Assembly (NCBI RefSeq): GCF_022819385.1
Contig: NZ_CP089290.1
Span: forward strand, 372,001-436,000
From: Candidatus Nanosynbacter sp. HMT-352
Lineage (GTDB): Bacteria; Patescibacteriota; Saccharimonadia; Saccharimonadales; Saccharimonadaceae
Direction of reading: 5' to 3'
Length of the DNA stretch: 64,000 bases
Shown here piece after piece: positions 54,680 to 62,989 of this stretch; positions within the stretch are counted from its first letter, which is position 1; each line of letters starts with the position of its first letter. The notes beneath the pieces were generated by a model. The model saw nothing but the letters and a program-made list of their open reading frames with translations, was not told the origin of the DNA and ran no database searches. The position numbers and the translations under genes were made by a program.

Positions 54680-54767
54680 GAGCTAACTTACCCTTTCAGC
54701 CCATGCTTTTGTGCGAAGCATGGTCAGGACTTGACGCCATTTGCGGCATCTTGTCGAGAGTTAGCTC
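54680..54767 (-). promoter_or_regulatory. Structured 5' leader element
   Basis: GAGCTAACT and AGTTAGCTC (54680-54688 and 54759-54767) close an 88-base multibranch element containing an 8-base-pair hairpin CCATGCTT/AAGCATGG (54701-54708 with 54716-54723) and a GCC/GGC hairpin. On the minus strand the closing stem is followed by TTTTC. TATAAT at 54790-54785 lies about 15 bases ahead on the minus strand. It could be a riboswitch-like leader of the downstream frame. No known riboswitch was recognised. Confidence 0.4.
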
Positions 54768-54834
54768 CGTGAACAAAAGCGTTTATTATAATAACACTAA
54801 TTATAAAAAAATGCAACAATATACCAGAATATTT

Positions 54835-57800
54835 TTATATTTCGCCCGCCAGCAGGTCTTTTTCGAATTGCAACATTCCCTTATAATCCGCCGAATAGTC
54901 AGAAATATCCGGCAGATCTAACGTGGTAATTTTTCGCCAAATAATCTCAATCAGTTGCGTAAATTCAGTCAGCTCTTCTCTGGAGAATGTATCTTCCAAG
55001 CTAAGAATATCGCCAGTCTTCATGTCTGGCTCGACAAATTGCAGTCGCCCGCCAGTAAACGTGAAATTGCTATAATCTCGTGAATGCTCGACCAGTAGCT
55101 GATAGAACATCAATTGCTGACGATATTTATGAAGTTTGATTTTTTCGTAATCAGCCGAGCCTTTCCAGGAATGCGCTGGCTTGCCAGTTTTATAATCCGT
55201 TACGAAGATGGTTTTGTTTTGCTTATCGATGTCGACAACGTCAAGTTTACCGGTCAATCTGACGTTATCTATAATTACGCCTTGGTTTGAAAAGTCCAAT
55301 TCCGCCAAGTCCGTGTCGTGAAAATCCGAAGATTTGGCGTTTAAGAACGCGGTCAAAGCTGACTTCCCTTTATCCAAATACAACTGAAAATCGTCCGCTG
55401 GCAAATGTTGGCTCTCGAGGGATTTTTGGAAGAATTGGAGGATTTGTTCGGTGCTTGGCAATTGATGATCGGCACTGAATAAGCAATGTGCTTGCTGAAG
55501 GCTGCTGTGAATCGCGGTTCCGTAAGCTGCGGCGGAATTTTTGGCGGATGGAAAATGAAGTAAATTGTTCAATAAGAAATTCTGCGGTCCGCCACGTGAA
55601 ACGTCGAGGAAATTATTCAAATGCGTCGCGGAAAGCTTGTATGTTTCTAGTGCTGGCGCCAATAAATCCTTTAATTCCGGAATAATCGGCGAAGTTAGTC
55701 GCGTCGTCCAGTCGGTTTCAGCGAGTTCAATTTGTTCAGCTGGATCATCGCTGGTTGGAATGATGGTTGGTGTGCAATTCGTCAAGAAACTGGCGATTAT
55801 CGTGTCGCTACCAGAATCGTTGGTTTGGGAATAAGTCATGGTCAATGTGGTTTTGGCGCGAGTCATCGCCACGAAAAACAGCCGAAGTCGCTCGTCGTAA
55901 GTGGCGCCCGCTGGCTGAAGTTGGAGATTTGCGGGATATCGGATAGCTCGGCTGCGTGAACGAACCTTCTCGCCCCAAGCGCTGTCAATTGCCCCGATCA
56001 CGAAAACGTGCGGAAATTCCAGGCCTTTGGATTTATGAGCGGTCATCAAATTTATAGCGCCGCTGAGTGAACTTGCGTGCGTGCGAATTTGCGTTAAGCG
56101 AGTTTTTGTCGAAATGTGCAGGTCAATAAACTCCAAAAAGTCTTCCAGTGTTGGATTTTTATCGGTGATTCGATCGCGAAGTTTTTGACGCAAAGTGCGC
56201 AAACTTTCCAGAATTGTCAGATATGCTTCTGGGTTTTTATCTAGCTTTTCTGGCGAGAAATAGAAATTGGCGAGAGAATTGACCTGGAGGTCGCCGCTTT
56301 CGTCATTAGTTAAGCCTAATAAATTGTCTAATTGCTCTTCCAACGGCAGATTCGGCACGTCCTTAGCGCGCTCCAAAAGCCACTCCGCAAATCCCTTAAA
56401 TACGCTATTCGCCAGCATACTTTCCAGCCATAATTGCCGATTTTTGTAAGCTTGAAGGCTCAATTTCCAGATGTCCAGCGCAGAAAATCCAAACGCTGGA
56501 TGAGCCGTAATTTCCGGTAGTAGACTATTGGCAACGTCCAAATTATTCTGGCTAATCGCCACGATAGTTCGCGCTAATTTGTCCAGAATCTGAATTATAT
56601 CTTGCTCCAAAATATCGTCGTGACGCTCGTAATTGACAAAAAGATTTTCTTTATAAAGATGCGGAAGAATTTCAATGAGTTCTTTATGGTGGCGCGCAAT
56701 AATCGTGATGTTTTCTGGTTTCTCGCCATTTTTTATCAGCTCGGCAATTTGTTTGGCAATTCCCGCTCGCTCTTCGCTAACAGATGAGAATTCTTGGATT
56801 TCGACTTTTGAGCCTTCGCTATTTGCGTGTGCGGTCAATTGTTTTGATAGCCCGTCAATTGTGTTTTCCAATCGATCCGCGCCTTGGGTGATAACGTCCC
56901 GCGCCGATGATAAAATGTTTTCGGCGGAACGATAATTGTCGGTCAAAACGATAATTTTTGGGTCGTGATAATGCTGGCGGAAACGCTGGATGTTGCCCAC
57001 GTCTGCGCCTTGGAAGCTGAAGATTGCTTGGTCGTCATCGCCGACCGCCATGATATTTGGATTATCGTCGTTCTCGCTGGTCAAATTGAACAATAATCGT
57101 AATTGCGCCAAGTTCGTGTCCTGGAACTCGTCGACCATGATGAATTGGAATTGTTCTTGGAGATTTGCACGCAGTTCTGGGTGAGATTCGCAGGCTTGAA
57201 TAACAGATAAAATCATATCGTCGTAATCAAATAACGAGCGCTCGGACAGAATATTTACGTACTTTTCGTAAACGTCAATTGCGGCAGATAATTTTTCTGC
57301 GGCGGTAAAATCTTTCAGGACAAATTCGCCATTGGCATTTTTTTCGCACCATTTATTTTTCCAAGCAGTCAGCGGCTTGGTTGAGTTTTCGTCAATTGCT
57401 TCTTGAGTGGCATGCACGATGCTCAGCGCCAAAACGTTGGCGTATGGCGTGATTGAGGCCGGCAATTTTGAGTTTTTCTCGTCAGGGTTTTTGGCGGCTA
57501 AATTGGCAATTTTCTCAGCTATCGGCGCAAACATTTCGATCGTCTTTTTCGATATTTTGGTGGAAAATACTTGCTGAATGTCTGGTGCAATTTCGGCGAT
57601 TGTGCTTTGATTGTCCTCAATAATTGCCCGTAATTCTGACGGCGTTAAGCCGCTTTGCTTGAACTCGGAAATGATGCGGATGAGTTCCTTGATATAGACA
57701 AATTCCCCGTTATTTTTCGCGCTTAATGGATTTCGCCAATCAAGTCCTTCGAGTATTCCAGAGATAATTTGATATTGCGTCAATTCGTCAACCGGCTGAG

Positions 57801-58131
57801 CGTCGGCGCCACGGAAAAAATACTCGCGATGTTGATTGATGATTTCTGTGCCGAAGCTGTGGAACGTGTGAATCGCAATTTTATACGCGTCCTCACCGAT
57901 AATCTGGCGAAGTCGTTGGCGCATATTTGTGGCGCCACTTTCGGTAAACGTTAGACATAAAATACTGTTCGGTAAAGTGTCGGTCTGTTTCAGGATTTGG
58001 GCGGTGCGCATACTTAGAAGCTCGGTTTTCCCCGTTCCTGGCCCAGCAATTACCAAAAGCGATCCGTGAATGTAGTCGACTGCTTGTCGTTGATTATCGT
58101 TTAATTTAGCGTAACGAGTATTGAAATCCAT
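54835..58131 (-). CDS. UvrD/Rep-type helicase with C-terminal RecB-like nuclease domain
   Basis: A 1098-aa superfamily 1A helicase: Walker A VIAGPGTGKTELL near residue 33, Walker B VDEFQDTNLAQ, GDDDQAIFSFQGAD, the motif V-VI block LMTAHKSKGLEFPHV and VAMTRAK. The C-terminal 250 residues contain a PD-(D/E)xK-like nuclease: GKLDVVD then VTDYKTGKP. The layout is like AddA/RecB or Pif-like repair helicases; no AddB partner is adjacent. TAAAAT ends 6 bases before the ATG. Confidence 0.9.
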   Translation of the reverse strand: MDFNTRYAKLNDNQRQAVDYIHGSLLVIAGPGTGKTELLSMRTAQILKQTDTLPNSILCLTFTESGATNMRQRLRQIIGEDAYKIAIHTFHSFGTEIINQHREYFFRGADAQPVDELTQYQIISGILEGLDWRNPLSAKNNGEFVYIKELIRIISEFKQSGLTPSELRAIIEDNQSTIAEIAPDIQQVFSTKISKKTIEMFAPIAEKIANLAAKNPDEKNSKLPASITPYANVLALSIVHATQEAIDENSTKPLTAWKNKWCEKNANGEFVLKDFTAAEKLSAAIDVYEKYVNILSERSLFDYDDMILSVIQACESHPELRANLQEQFQFIMVDEFQDTNLAQLRLLFNLTSENDDNPNIMAVGDDDQAIFSFQGADVGNIQRFRQHYHDPKIIVLTDNYRSAENILSSARDVITQGADRLENTIDGLSKQLTAHANSEGSKVEIQEFSSVSEERAGIAKQIAELIKNGEKPENITIIARHHKELIEILPHLYKENLFVNYERHDDILEQDIIQILDKLARTIVAISQNNLDVANSLLPEITAHPAFGFSALDIWKLSLQAYKNRQLWLESMLANSVFKGFAEWLLERAKDVPNLPLEEQLDNLLGLTNDESGDLQVNSLANFYFSPEKLDKNPEAYLTILESLRTLRQKLRDRITDKNPTLEDFLEFIDLHISTKTRLTQIRTHASSLSGAINLMTAHKSKGLEFPHVFVIGAIDSAWGEKVRSRSRAIRYPANLQLQPAGATYDERLRLFFVAMTRAKTTLTMTYSQTNDSGSDTIIASFLTNCTPTIIPTSDDPAEQIELAETDWTTRLTSPIIPELKDLLAPALETYKLSATHLNNFLDVSRGGPQNFLLNNLLHFPSAKNSAAAYGTAIHSSLQQAHCLFSADHQLPSTEQILQFFQKSLESQHLPADDFQLYLDKGKSALTAFLNAKSSDFHDTDLAELDFSNQGVIIDNVRLTGKLDVVDIDKQNKTIFVTDYKTGKPAHSWKGSADYEKIKLHKYRQQLMFYQLLVEHSRDYSNFTFTGGRLQFVEPDMKTGDILSLEDTFSREELTEFTQLIEIIWRKITTLDLPDISDYSADYKGMLQFEKDLLAGEI

Positions 58132-58148
58132 AGTTTTATTTTACCATG

Positions 58149-58177
58149 TTGACTAGTTTTAATAGAGCGTGTAATAT
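58149..58177 (+). promoter_or_regulatory. Sigma-70 promoter of the secreted-protein cassette
   Basis: TTGACT (58149-58154), 17-base spacer, TAATAT (58172-58177). The 80-base leader contains a GCTAAGG/CCTTAGC hairpin (58214-58220 with 58232-58238). Confidence 0.7.
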
Positions 58178-58262
58178 TAGGGTATCGTGCTAGTTCCTTG
58201 CGCGTTTCAGTTAGCTAAGGGACGCACAGTACCTTAGCGATTTCTATCCTGGAAGGAGAATC

Positions 58263-58607
58263 ATGAGCAAGAGGATTATTTCCGTACTTGCCATCGTCAT
58301 GCTCGCCGCTGGGTCGCTATTCGTGACTCAGAGTAGCGCCAAGGCATATCCTGGCAACTGCTATGCGGAAGTGACGCCTGACCTCAGAGGGCACGCTAGC
58401 TGTCATTCCGGCACGGGGTATTACCGTGTTAGTGTCAGTTGCGCAGCAGTCTGGACGTTTGGATATGCCTTTGGGGTGTATAGCCCCTGGGTTGCCGTAG
58501 GGTCCAGGAATGACGAAGCCTGGGCGTCGTGTCCTCCTGGAGCGTGGCTGTGGAAGCCTGCTGGACAGGCTCGCTATTACGCGTTCCTCGAGAGGAGAAA
58601 TCCCTGA
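58263..58607 (+). CDS. Secreted small cysteine-rich protein, actinobacterial-like
   Basis: A 114-aa protein with a clear Sec signal peptide (KR, hydrophobic core LAIVMLAAGSLFV, cleavage likely after AKA at about 29). The mature part has four Cys (NCY, SCH, SCA, SCP), enough for two disulfides, and many aromatic residues. The pattern GTGYYRVSV-C...W---GS---AW--CP-G recalls, from memory, small secreted proteins of Actinobacteria. GGAAGGAG stands 4 bases before the ATG. Codons are clearly GC-richer than neighbours. It has a private promoter, structured leader and a 16-base-pair terminator. A role outside the cell, perhaps towards the host, is inferred. Confidence 0.75.
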   Translation: MSKRIISVLAIVMLAAGSLFVTQSSAKAYPGNCYAEVTPDLRGHASCHSGTGYYRVSVSCAAVWTFGYAFGVYSPWVAVGSRNDEAWASCPPGAWLWKPAGQARYYAFLERRNP

Positions 58608-58611
58608 GATG

Positions 58612-58647
58612 AGCCTCAGAGTCGCTCTTTGGAGCGACTCTGAGGCT
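58612..58647 (+). terminator. Perfect 16-base-pair terminator
   Basis: 58612-58627 pairs without mismatch with 58632-58647 around a TTTG loop; an AT-rich tract with a run of six T residues follows. It ends the 58263 cassette. Confidence 0.85.
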
Positions 58648-58679
58648 AAGATTTATAATATTTTTTAAGGAGGGCGTAA

Positions 58680-58997
58680 ATGAAAAACTTAAAAAAGATA
58701 AGATTTAGTCATATATATATGTTTGTGCTGACAATTGCGTTGATTTTTCTGAGTTATCAAGTCTACTGGCTGAATGAAAAAGAATATCGAAGATCAGTCC
58801 AGTCCTCTATCGATTATCTTGAAAACGCCCAAAGCATTAAGCGACTTGAGTTTTGTGTTAATCATGCCATTAAAGATTGTACTGAAGAAAATGTCGACGC
58901 TTGGAATGAAAAACATCCAGAAGACGCGTTTAAGGGTAAAAGCCACTTGGATATTTCCCGTCAAGCAGTTGAATCGACCAGGCAGTCTGGTTATTAG
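58680..58997 (+). CDS. Small single-helix membrane protein
   Basis: A 105-aa protein with one N-terminal helix (about 10-30, IYMFVLTIALIFLSYQVYWL) and a charged soluble C-terminal part with two Cys (EFCVNHAIKDC). AAGGAGGG lies 6 bases before the ATG and TATAAT at about 58653, so it is a leadered gene like its upstream neighbour. No family recognised. Confidence 0.6.
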   Translation: MKNLKKIRFSHIYMFVLTIALIFLSYQVYWLNEKEYRRSVQSSIDYLENAQSIKRLEFCVNHAIKDCTEENVDAWNEKHPEDAFKGKSHLDISRQAVESTRQSGY

Positions 58998-59052
58998 ATT
59001 TCACATCTTTGCCATCTCGCACACCTCATAAAAAAATGGTAAAATATTATCT

Positions 59053-59541
59053 ATGAATAAGGCGACGTACGACGAGCTGGCGCTGGAGCGAATTGCTAAG
59101 GAAAAATTTGGTTTTCCAATTGATGTTCAATCGATAATTTTGTGGCACGCCGATGTTAGTCGCACGGCTAAGGCGTCGGTGTTTTTGACGAATAAAAAGC
59201 AGTTGATGATGTATTTGGAAGCGACTTCGCCGTTGATTTTATCTGACGTTAAAAAGATAATTTCACGAATGGGTATGCGTGCGGAATTATTTCTTCCGCC
59301 AAAAGGTCAGCCGCGATATTTTGAAGACATCGGCAAGCGCAAATTCCGTGAAGTTTTTCCTGGAAGAAAGCACGTTACGGATGAAGATTTGCATTTTTAT
59401 AAAACTTTGGCGCCGTATAATCCTGCCTTGGTTTTGATTTCTGAAGTGAAAAATGGCGAGATATATCAATTCGATTCTGACGCGTACGGAAATTGGCGAG
59501 TCGGCGCGAGGTTTAGTTATAGAAGGATTCGTACAAGTTAA
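59053..59541 (+). CDS. Hypothetical protein translated with the P-type ATPase
   Basis: A 162-aa soluble basic protein, mixed alpha/beta, no signal or helix of membrane type. Notable segments are QSIILWHADVSRTAKASVFLT and GMRAELFLPPKGQPRYFEDIG. No family recognised, though it looks folded and conserved. TAAAAT (59040-59045) ends 7 bases before the ATG; the stop overlaps the start of the P-type ATPase by one base, suggesting a shared job. Confidence 0.6.
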   Translation: MNKATYDELALERIAKEKFGFPIDVQSIILWHADVSRTAKASVFLTNKKQLMMYLEATSPLILSDVKKIISRMGMRAELFLPPKGQPRYFEDIGKRKFREVFPGRKHVTDEDLHFYKTLAPYNPALVLISEVKNGEIYQFDSDAYGNWRVGARFSYRRIRTS

Positions 59542-61853
59542 TGCGCGACTATTTGGATATTATTAAGCGAAATTTGCTTTCACCTATTGTTGTGGTGATT
59601 TTTCTGCTGGCTGGTGCGCTGGTTTACGTTCGAGAATATCGTGACGCATGGTTTATCTCGGTGGTGATTGTCGTGAACTCGACGATTGGCATTATTCAGG
59701 AGTTAAGGGCTAAGCGAGTTTTACGTCAATTGGAACTGATGAGCGCGCCGAAAGCTCGATTGTTAAAAGATGGAAATGTTGCCGAGGTCGGTTATGATGA
59801 GCTTAAAATTGGCGATGAAATTCTTATTCAGGCTGGCGATGAATTGCCGGCGGACGCGAAAGTTATTGAGTCAAAAGGATTGGAGCTGAATGAAAGTATG
59901 TTGACTGGCGAGTCTGCGTCGATTGAGAAAAAGGATGGCGATGTTGTGCTGGCGGCGACGACGGTTCTGGCTGGCGAAGGTACAGCGCGAGTAATTGCGA
60001 TTGGCGACGACACGAAAGCTGGCGCGATTAGCCAAGTCCTGAAGCGTTACAAACCAGAACTCACGCCTCTTCAATTAGCGATTTGGCGCGCAATTTACTT
60101 CTTGACTTACGGCGCAATTGTCCTGTCGCTACTTATTGCTATTGTCTATTATTTCTCTGGCGATAATGTCGTCGTTATCTTAAAAACCATCACTTCGGCG
60201 GCGGTTACGGTCGTGCCGGAAGGTTTATTGTTGGCAAGCTCTCTGCTTTTGGCGTTCGGTTCACTGAGACTAGCCCAGGCGAAAGTCTTGCCGCAGAAAT
60301 TGTCAGCAATTGAAGCCATGGCACTTTTGAATTTGCTGGCCGTAGATAAAACAGGCACCTTGACTAGTGATGAAGTTACGCTTGAAAAAGTCGTGGCTTT
60401 CGGTGATAAGATTGGCTATTCGGAAACTGACATCGCCAGTTTTGCGGCGTTAATTGCTCATGAAACCAGCGGCGGAAATATCACTGGCCGTGCAATTTTG
60501 GCGGAAGCTACGTCGCCAAAAAATACGAAAGTTTTGGAGGTGATGGCGTTTTCGTCGGCGCGTAAAATGGCTGGCGTGAGAGCGAATATTGACGGCGAAA
60601 TTCGGACTTTGATGATGGGCGCGCCAGAGTTTGTGTCGAAGTTGGCGCCGGTAGATGAGGAGACTCAGAAGAAGCTGAACGATTGGGCTGACAATGGTTT
60701 GCGCGTGTTGATGTTGGCTGAATTTTCGGACGATAAAACCAAATTGAAGGACTTGAAAAATGGCTCTGGAACGGCAATTGGCGCGGTTATTCTGCGCAAT
60801 TCTCTGCGCCATGGTGTTGTTGAAACGGTGGATTTTTTGCAGCGCCAAGGTGTAACTATTCGCGTAATCTCTGGTGATAATCCGCGCACAGTTCAATACA
60901 TCGCTAAGGAGGCTGGAATTAAACATCCAGAAAAGGCGATTTTAGGCGAGGATTTGGCGGCGCTTAGCGAAGATGAATTTAATAAAGCGGCTGACACTTA
61001 CACGATTTTTGCCAGAGTCTTGCCAGACCAAAAAGAGCGTTTAATAAACAGATTCCAACAATCCGGAAAATTCACTGGCATGGTCGGCGACGGCGTAAAC
61101 GACGCTTTGGCGCTGAAAAAGGCTGACCTCGGTGTGGCGATGTACGCTGGTGCGCCGGCTTCCCGTCGAGTTTCTGACATTATATTGCTCAATAATTCGT
61201 TCACTTCTCTGCCGATGGGAATGAAATTGGGCAATCAAATCATGCAAGCAATCGAAGTCATCGCTGTTCTGTTTTTCCATAAAATTATTTACGGCGTGAC
61301 GCTTCTCCTTGCGACGATTCTCATCAATATGAATTATCCGTATTCGCCGCGCCACATTACATTTATGAATATTTTTCTGGTGACGATGCCGACCCTTATG
61401 TGGACGCTGTTTCCGCCAGTGCCGAAGCATCGAATAAATCCAAAGCGATTTTGGCACGATACTTTGCTGGCTGTTACACCGATTGCTTTAATTACTGGCG
61501 CGACTGTCGCGTTCACCTATTGGATTACCTCTGTTATGTTCCCTGGTCACGCCGCTGAAGTCGCAACGATGACCGTACTTACCGCGACTTTGTTTGGCGT
61601 ATATTTGGTGTTCTTGGTGGGAATTATGCTGGACGTAGCTATCGATAAATCCGCCAAGCGCGCTCGTCTGCTTTATCTTCTGTCGGTGATTATCGTGGCA
61701 GCTGGAAGCTTTGGCTTTGGTTTCCTGCGCGATTTCTTCGACTTTACCGTGCCGAATTTGTTCATAATGTGGCCAGCTGCTGGCGCAATTGTCGTAGCGA
61801 TGTTAGCCCAGCTATTCATTGCTCGCTGGGCTGGTCGACGAATTGTTCAGTAA
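59541..61853 (+). CDS. Cation-translocating P-type ATPase (CtpE/P2-like)
   Basis: A 770-aa pump with MLTGES in the actuator domain, the phosphorylation motif DKTGTLTSDE, MVGDGVNDALALKKADLGVAM in the hinge, and PEGLLLASS in helix 4, as in calcium-type and CtpE-like pumps. No N-terminal metal-binding domain. About eight to ten membrane helices. The N-terminus is short (the first helix starts at residue 13). Ion not proven; calcium is the likeliest by the PEGL motif. Confidence 0.87.
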   Translation: MRDYLDIIKRNLLSPIVVVIFLLAGALVYVREYRDAWFISVVIVVNSTIGIIQELRAKRVLRQLELMSAPKARLLKDGNVAEVGYDELKIGDEILIQAGDELPADAKVIESKGLELNESMLTGESASIEKKDGDVVLAATTVLAGEGTARVIAIGDDTKAGAISQVLKRYKPELTPLQLAIWRAIYFLTYGAIVLSLLIAIVYYFSGDNVVVILKTITSAAVTVVPEGLLLASSLLLAFGSLRLAQAKVLPQKLSAIEAMALLNLLAVDKTGTLTSDEVTLEKVVAFGDKIGYSETDIASFAALIAHETSGGNITGRAILAEATSPKNTKVLEVMAFSSARKMAGVRANIDGEIRTLMMGAPEFVSKLAPVDEETQKKLNDWADNGLRVLMLAEFSDDKTKLKDLKNGSGTAIGAVILRNSLRHGVVETVDFLQRQGVTIRVISGDNPRTVQYIAKEAGIKHPEKAILGEDLAALSEDEFNKAADTYTIFARVLPDQKERLINRFQQSGKFTGMVGDGVNDALALKKADLGVAMYAGAPASRRVSDIILLNNSFTSLPMGMKLGNQIMQAIEVIAVLFFHKIIYGVTLLLATILINMNYPYSPRHITFMNIFLVTMPTLMWTLFPPVPKHRINPKRFWHDTLLAVTPIALITGATVAFTYWITSVMFPGHAAEVATMTVLTATLFGVYLVFLVGIMLDVAIDKSAKRARLLYLLSVIIVAAGSFGFGFLRDFFDFTVPNLFIMWPAAGAIVVAMLAQLFIARWAGRRIVQ

Positions 61854-61859
61854 ATATTT

Positions 61860-62981
61860 TTAATTTTCTTTGACTATCTTCTTTGTGGACTGTATTTTCT
61901 CGTCCGCATAAAGAACCACGTCTTTTATAACTAGTTTTTGTACGGCAGAAATAAGGAGTTCCATATAAGAAAAATCTATTTTTCCGTCTTTTGTTGGAAG
62001 TTGCATTTTGAAATTAAAACTCTGGGAGCTTCTAAGTTTTTTGCCGTATGAATATTTTCCAAGTAATGTTTTTTCCATGGCAGTTGTAAGATATAACATC
62101 GCTTCTTTAGAATATTGAGTTTTGTCGTTCCAGTATACGCCAGTGTCATCTCCAGCGCCAAAATCGTAACTTCTATAAAAGCTATTACCAAAAATATCTA
62201 TGGTGATAGAATTTTTAGGGAATAAGGCTATAGGATTTGAAATGTACCCAACAACTCCCGTATTGGTTCTACCCGACATAACGAAAGGTATATTGCCAGC
62301 AATTTGATCGTCCTTTTTCAGTCGCCTACCTTGCTTGATTTTATCGAAAATGTCCTTGAATTTGCATTCACCAAACATTATGCTGCCATAAGCGTCTAAT
62401 GATTCTTTCTCTTCACTAGACAATTCGTAATTGTCTAGTCCGCTTACCGTCAGGTAAGCGGAAAGTTCGCGTATACGCTCCTCTTCGAGTTCGCGTATAC
62501 AATCGTCCATAAATTCAAAATCTATTTTTCCATCTTTTGTTGGAAGTTGGATGAATTCTTTTTTTACCTTTTCCCAACCCGCCTTATCAGTCCACGCAAA
62601 GTTGCCATATATAGACTTCGCGATTGCGCCTGTTAAAAATAAATATTGATTATCATTAGGTATGTATTCCTCTTTAAACGATATAGCGTATGCATCTTGC
62701 AACACTGTAAATTCTTTATTCTGGTAAAAAGTCGCTCCCGTATTTGCTCCATTTGCAGAAATAGAGATTACATTCTTTAATATAGTGGCATTATCTCTAG
62801 GAGCATAATTGTTAAGACCTTGGTTTTCAATACCCGCAGTCAAAACAGGAAGAGTAAACTCTGCTATTTTTTTTGGCGATAAATCGCCTACCTTCATCTT
62901 TAAATTGTTCGTTTTTAATTTCTCAAACAAATCCCCGATTCTATACTCGCCCCACTGAACGTCTTTAAGCTTTTTGTTCAG
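61860..62981 (-). CDS. hsdS: Type I restriction-modification specificity subunit HsdS
   Basis: Two target-recognition domains separated by conserved helices; LPTKDGKIDF occurs at the end of each. The frame is open upstream of the first common start codon (TTG 62930), and the residues there (LNKKLKDVQWGEYRIGDLFEKL) are a typical HsdS N-terminus, so the real start is probably the CTG at 62981, 9 bases after the hsdM stop (373 aa). A 33-base direct repeat (61971-62003 and 62517-62549, one mismatch) codes the repeated LPTKDGKIDF, and perfect palindromes lie at 62415-62439, 62441-62460 and 62469-62478 between the domains. It converges with the P-type ATPase. Confidence 0.85.
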   Translation of the reverse strand: MNKKLKDVQWGEYRIGDLFEKLKTNNLKMKVGDLSPKKIAEFTLPVLTAGIENQGLNNYAPRDNATILKNVISISANGANTGATFYQNKEFTVLQDAYAISFKEEYIPNDNQYLFLTGAIAKSIYGNFAWTDKAGWEKVKKEFIQLPTKDGKIDFEFMDDCIRELEEERIRELSAYLTVSGLDNYELSSEEKESLDAYGSIMFGECKFKDIFDKIKQGRRLKKDDQIAGNIPFVMSGRTNTGVVGYISNPIALFPKNSITIDIFGNSFYRSYDFGAGDDTGVYWNDKTQYSKEAMLYLTTAMEKTLLGKYSYGKKLRSSQSFNFKMQLPTKDGKIDFSYMELLISAVQKLVIKDVVLYADEKIQSTKKIVKEN

Positions 62982-62989
62982 TGAGGAAT

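Noticed and set aside
54256..54767. A straightforward tmRNA call on the minus strand
   Set aside because: The acceptor partner GGACATG lies only 75 bases from the T arm, no TTCGAC 5' signature or tag frame ending in Ala-Ala was found upstream. Kept only as an option.
54230..54772. 180-aa plus-strand frame across the 54-kb region
   Set aside because: Its start reads GGSRTH-like, the usual false protein from the antisense of a tRNA T arm, and it crosses several hairpins.
58774..59031. 85-aa plus-strand frame overlapping the 58680 gene
   Set aside because: It is in another frame, lacks a ribosome site, whereas the 58680 gene has AAGGAGGG.
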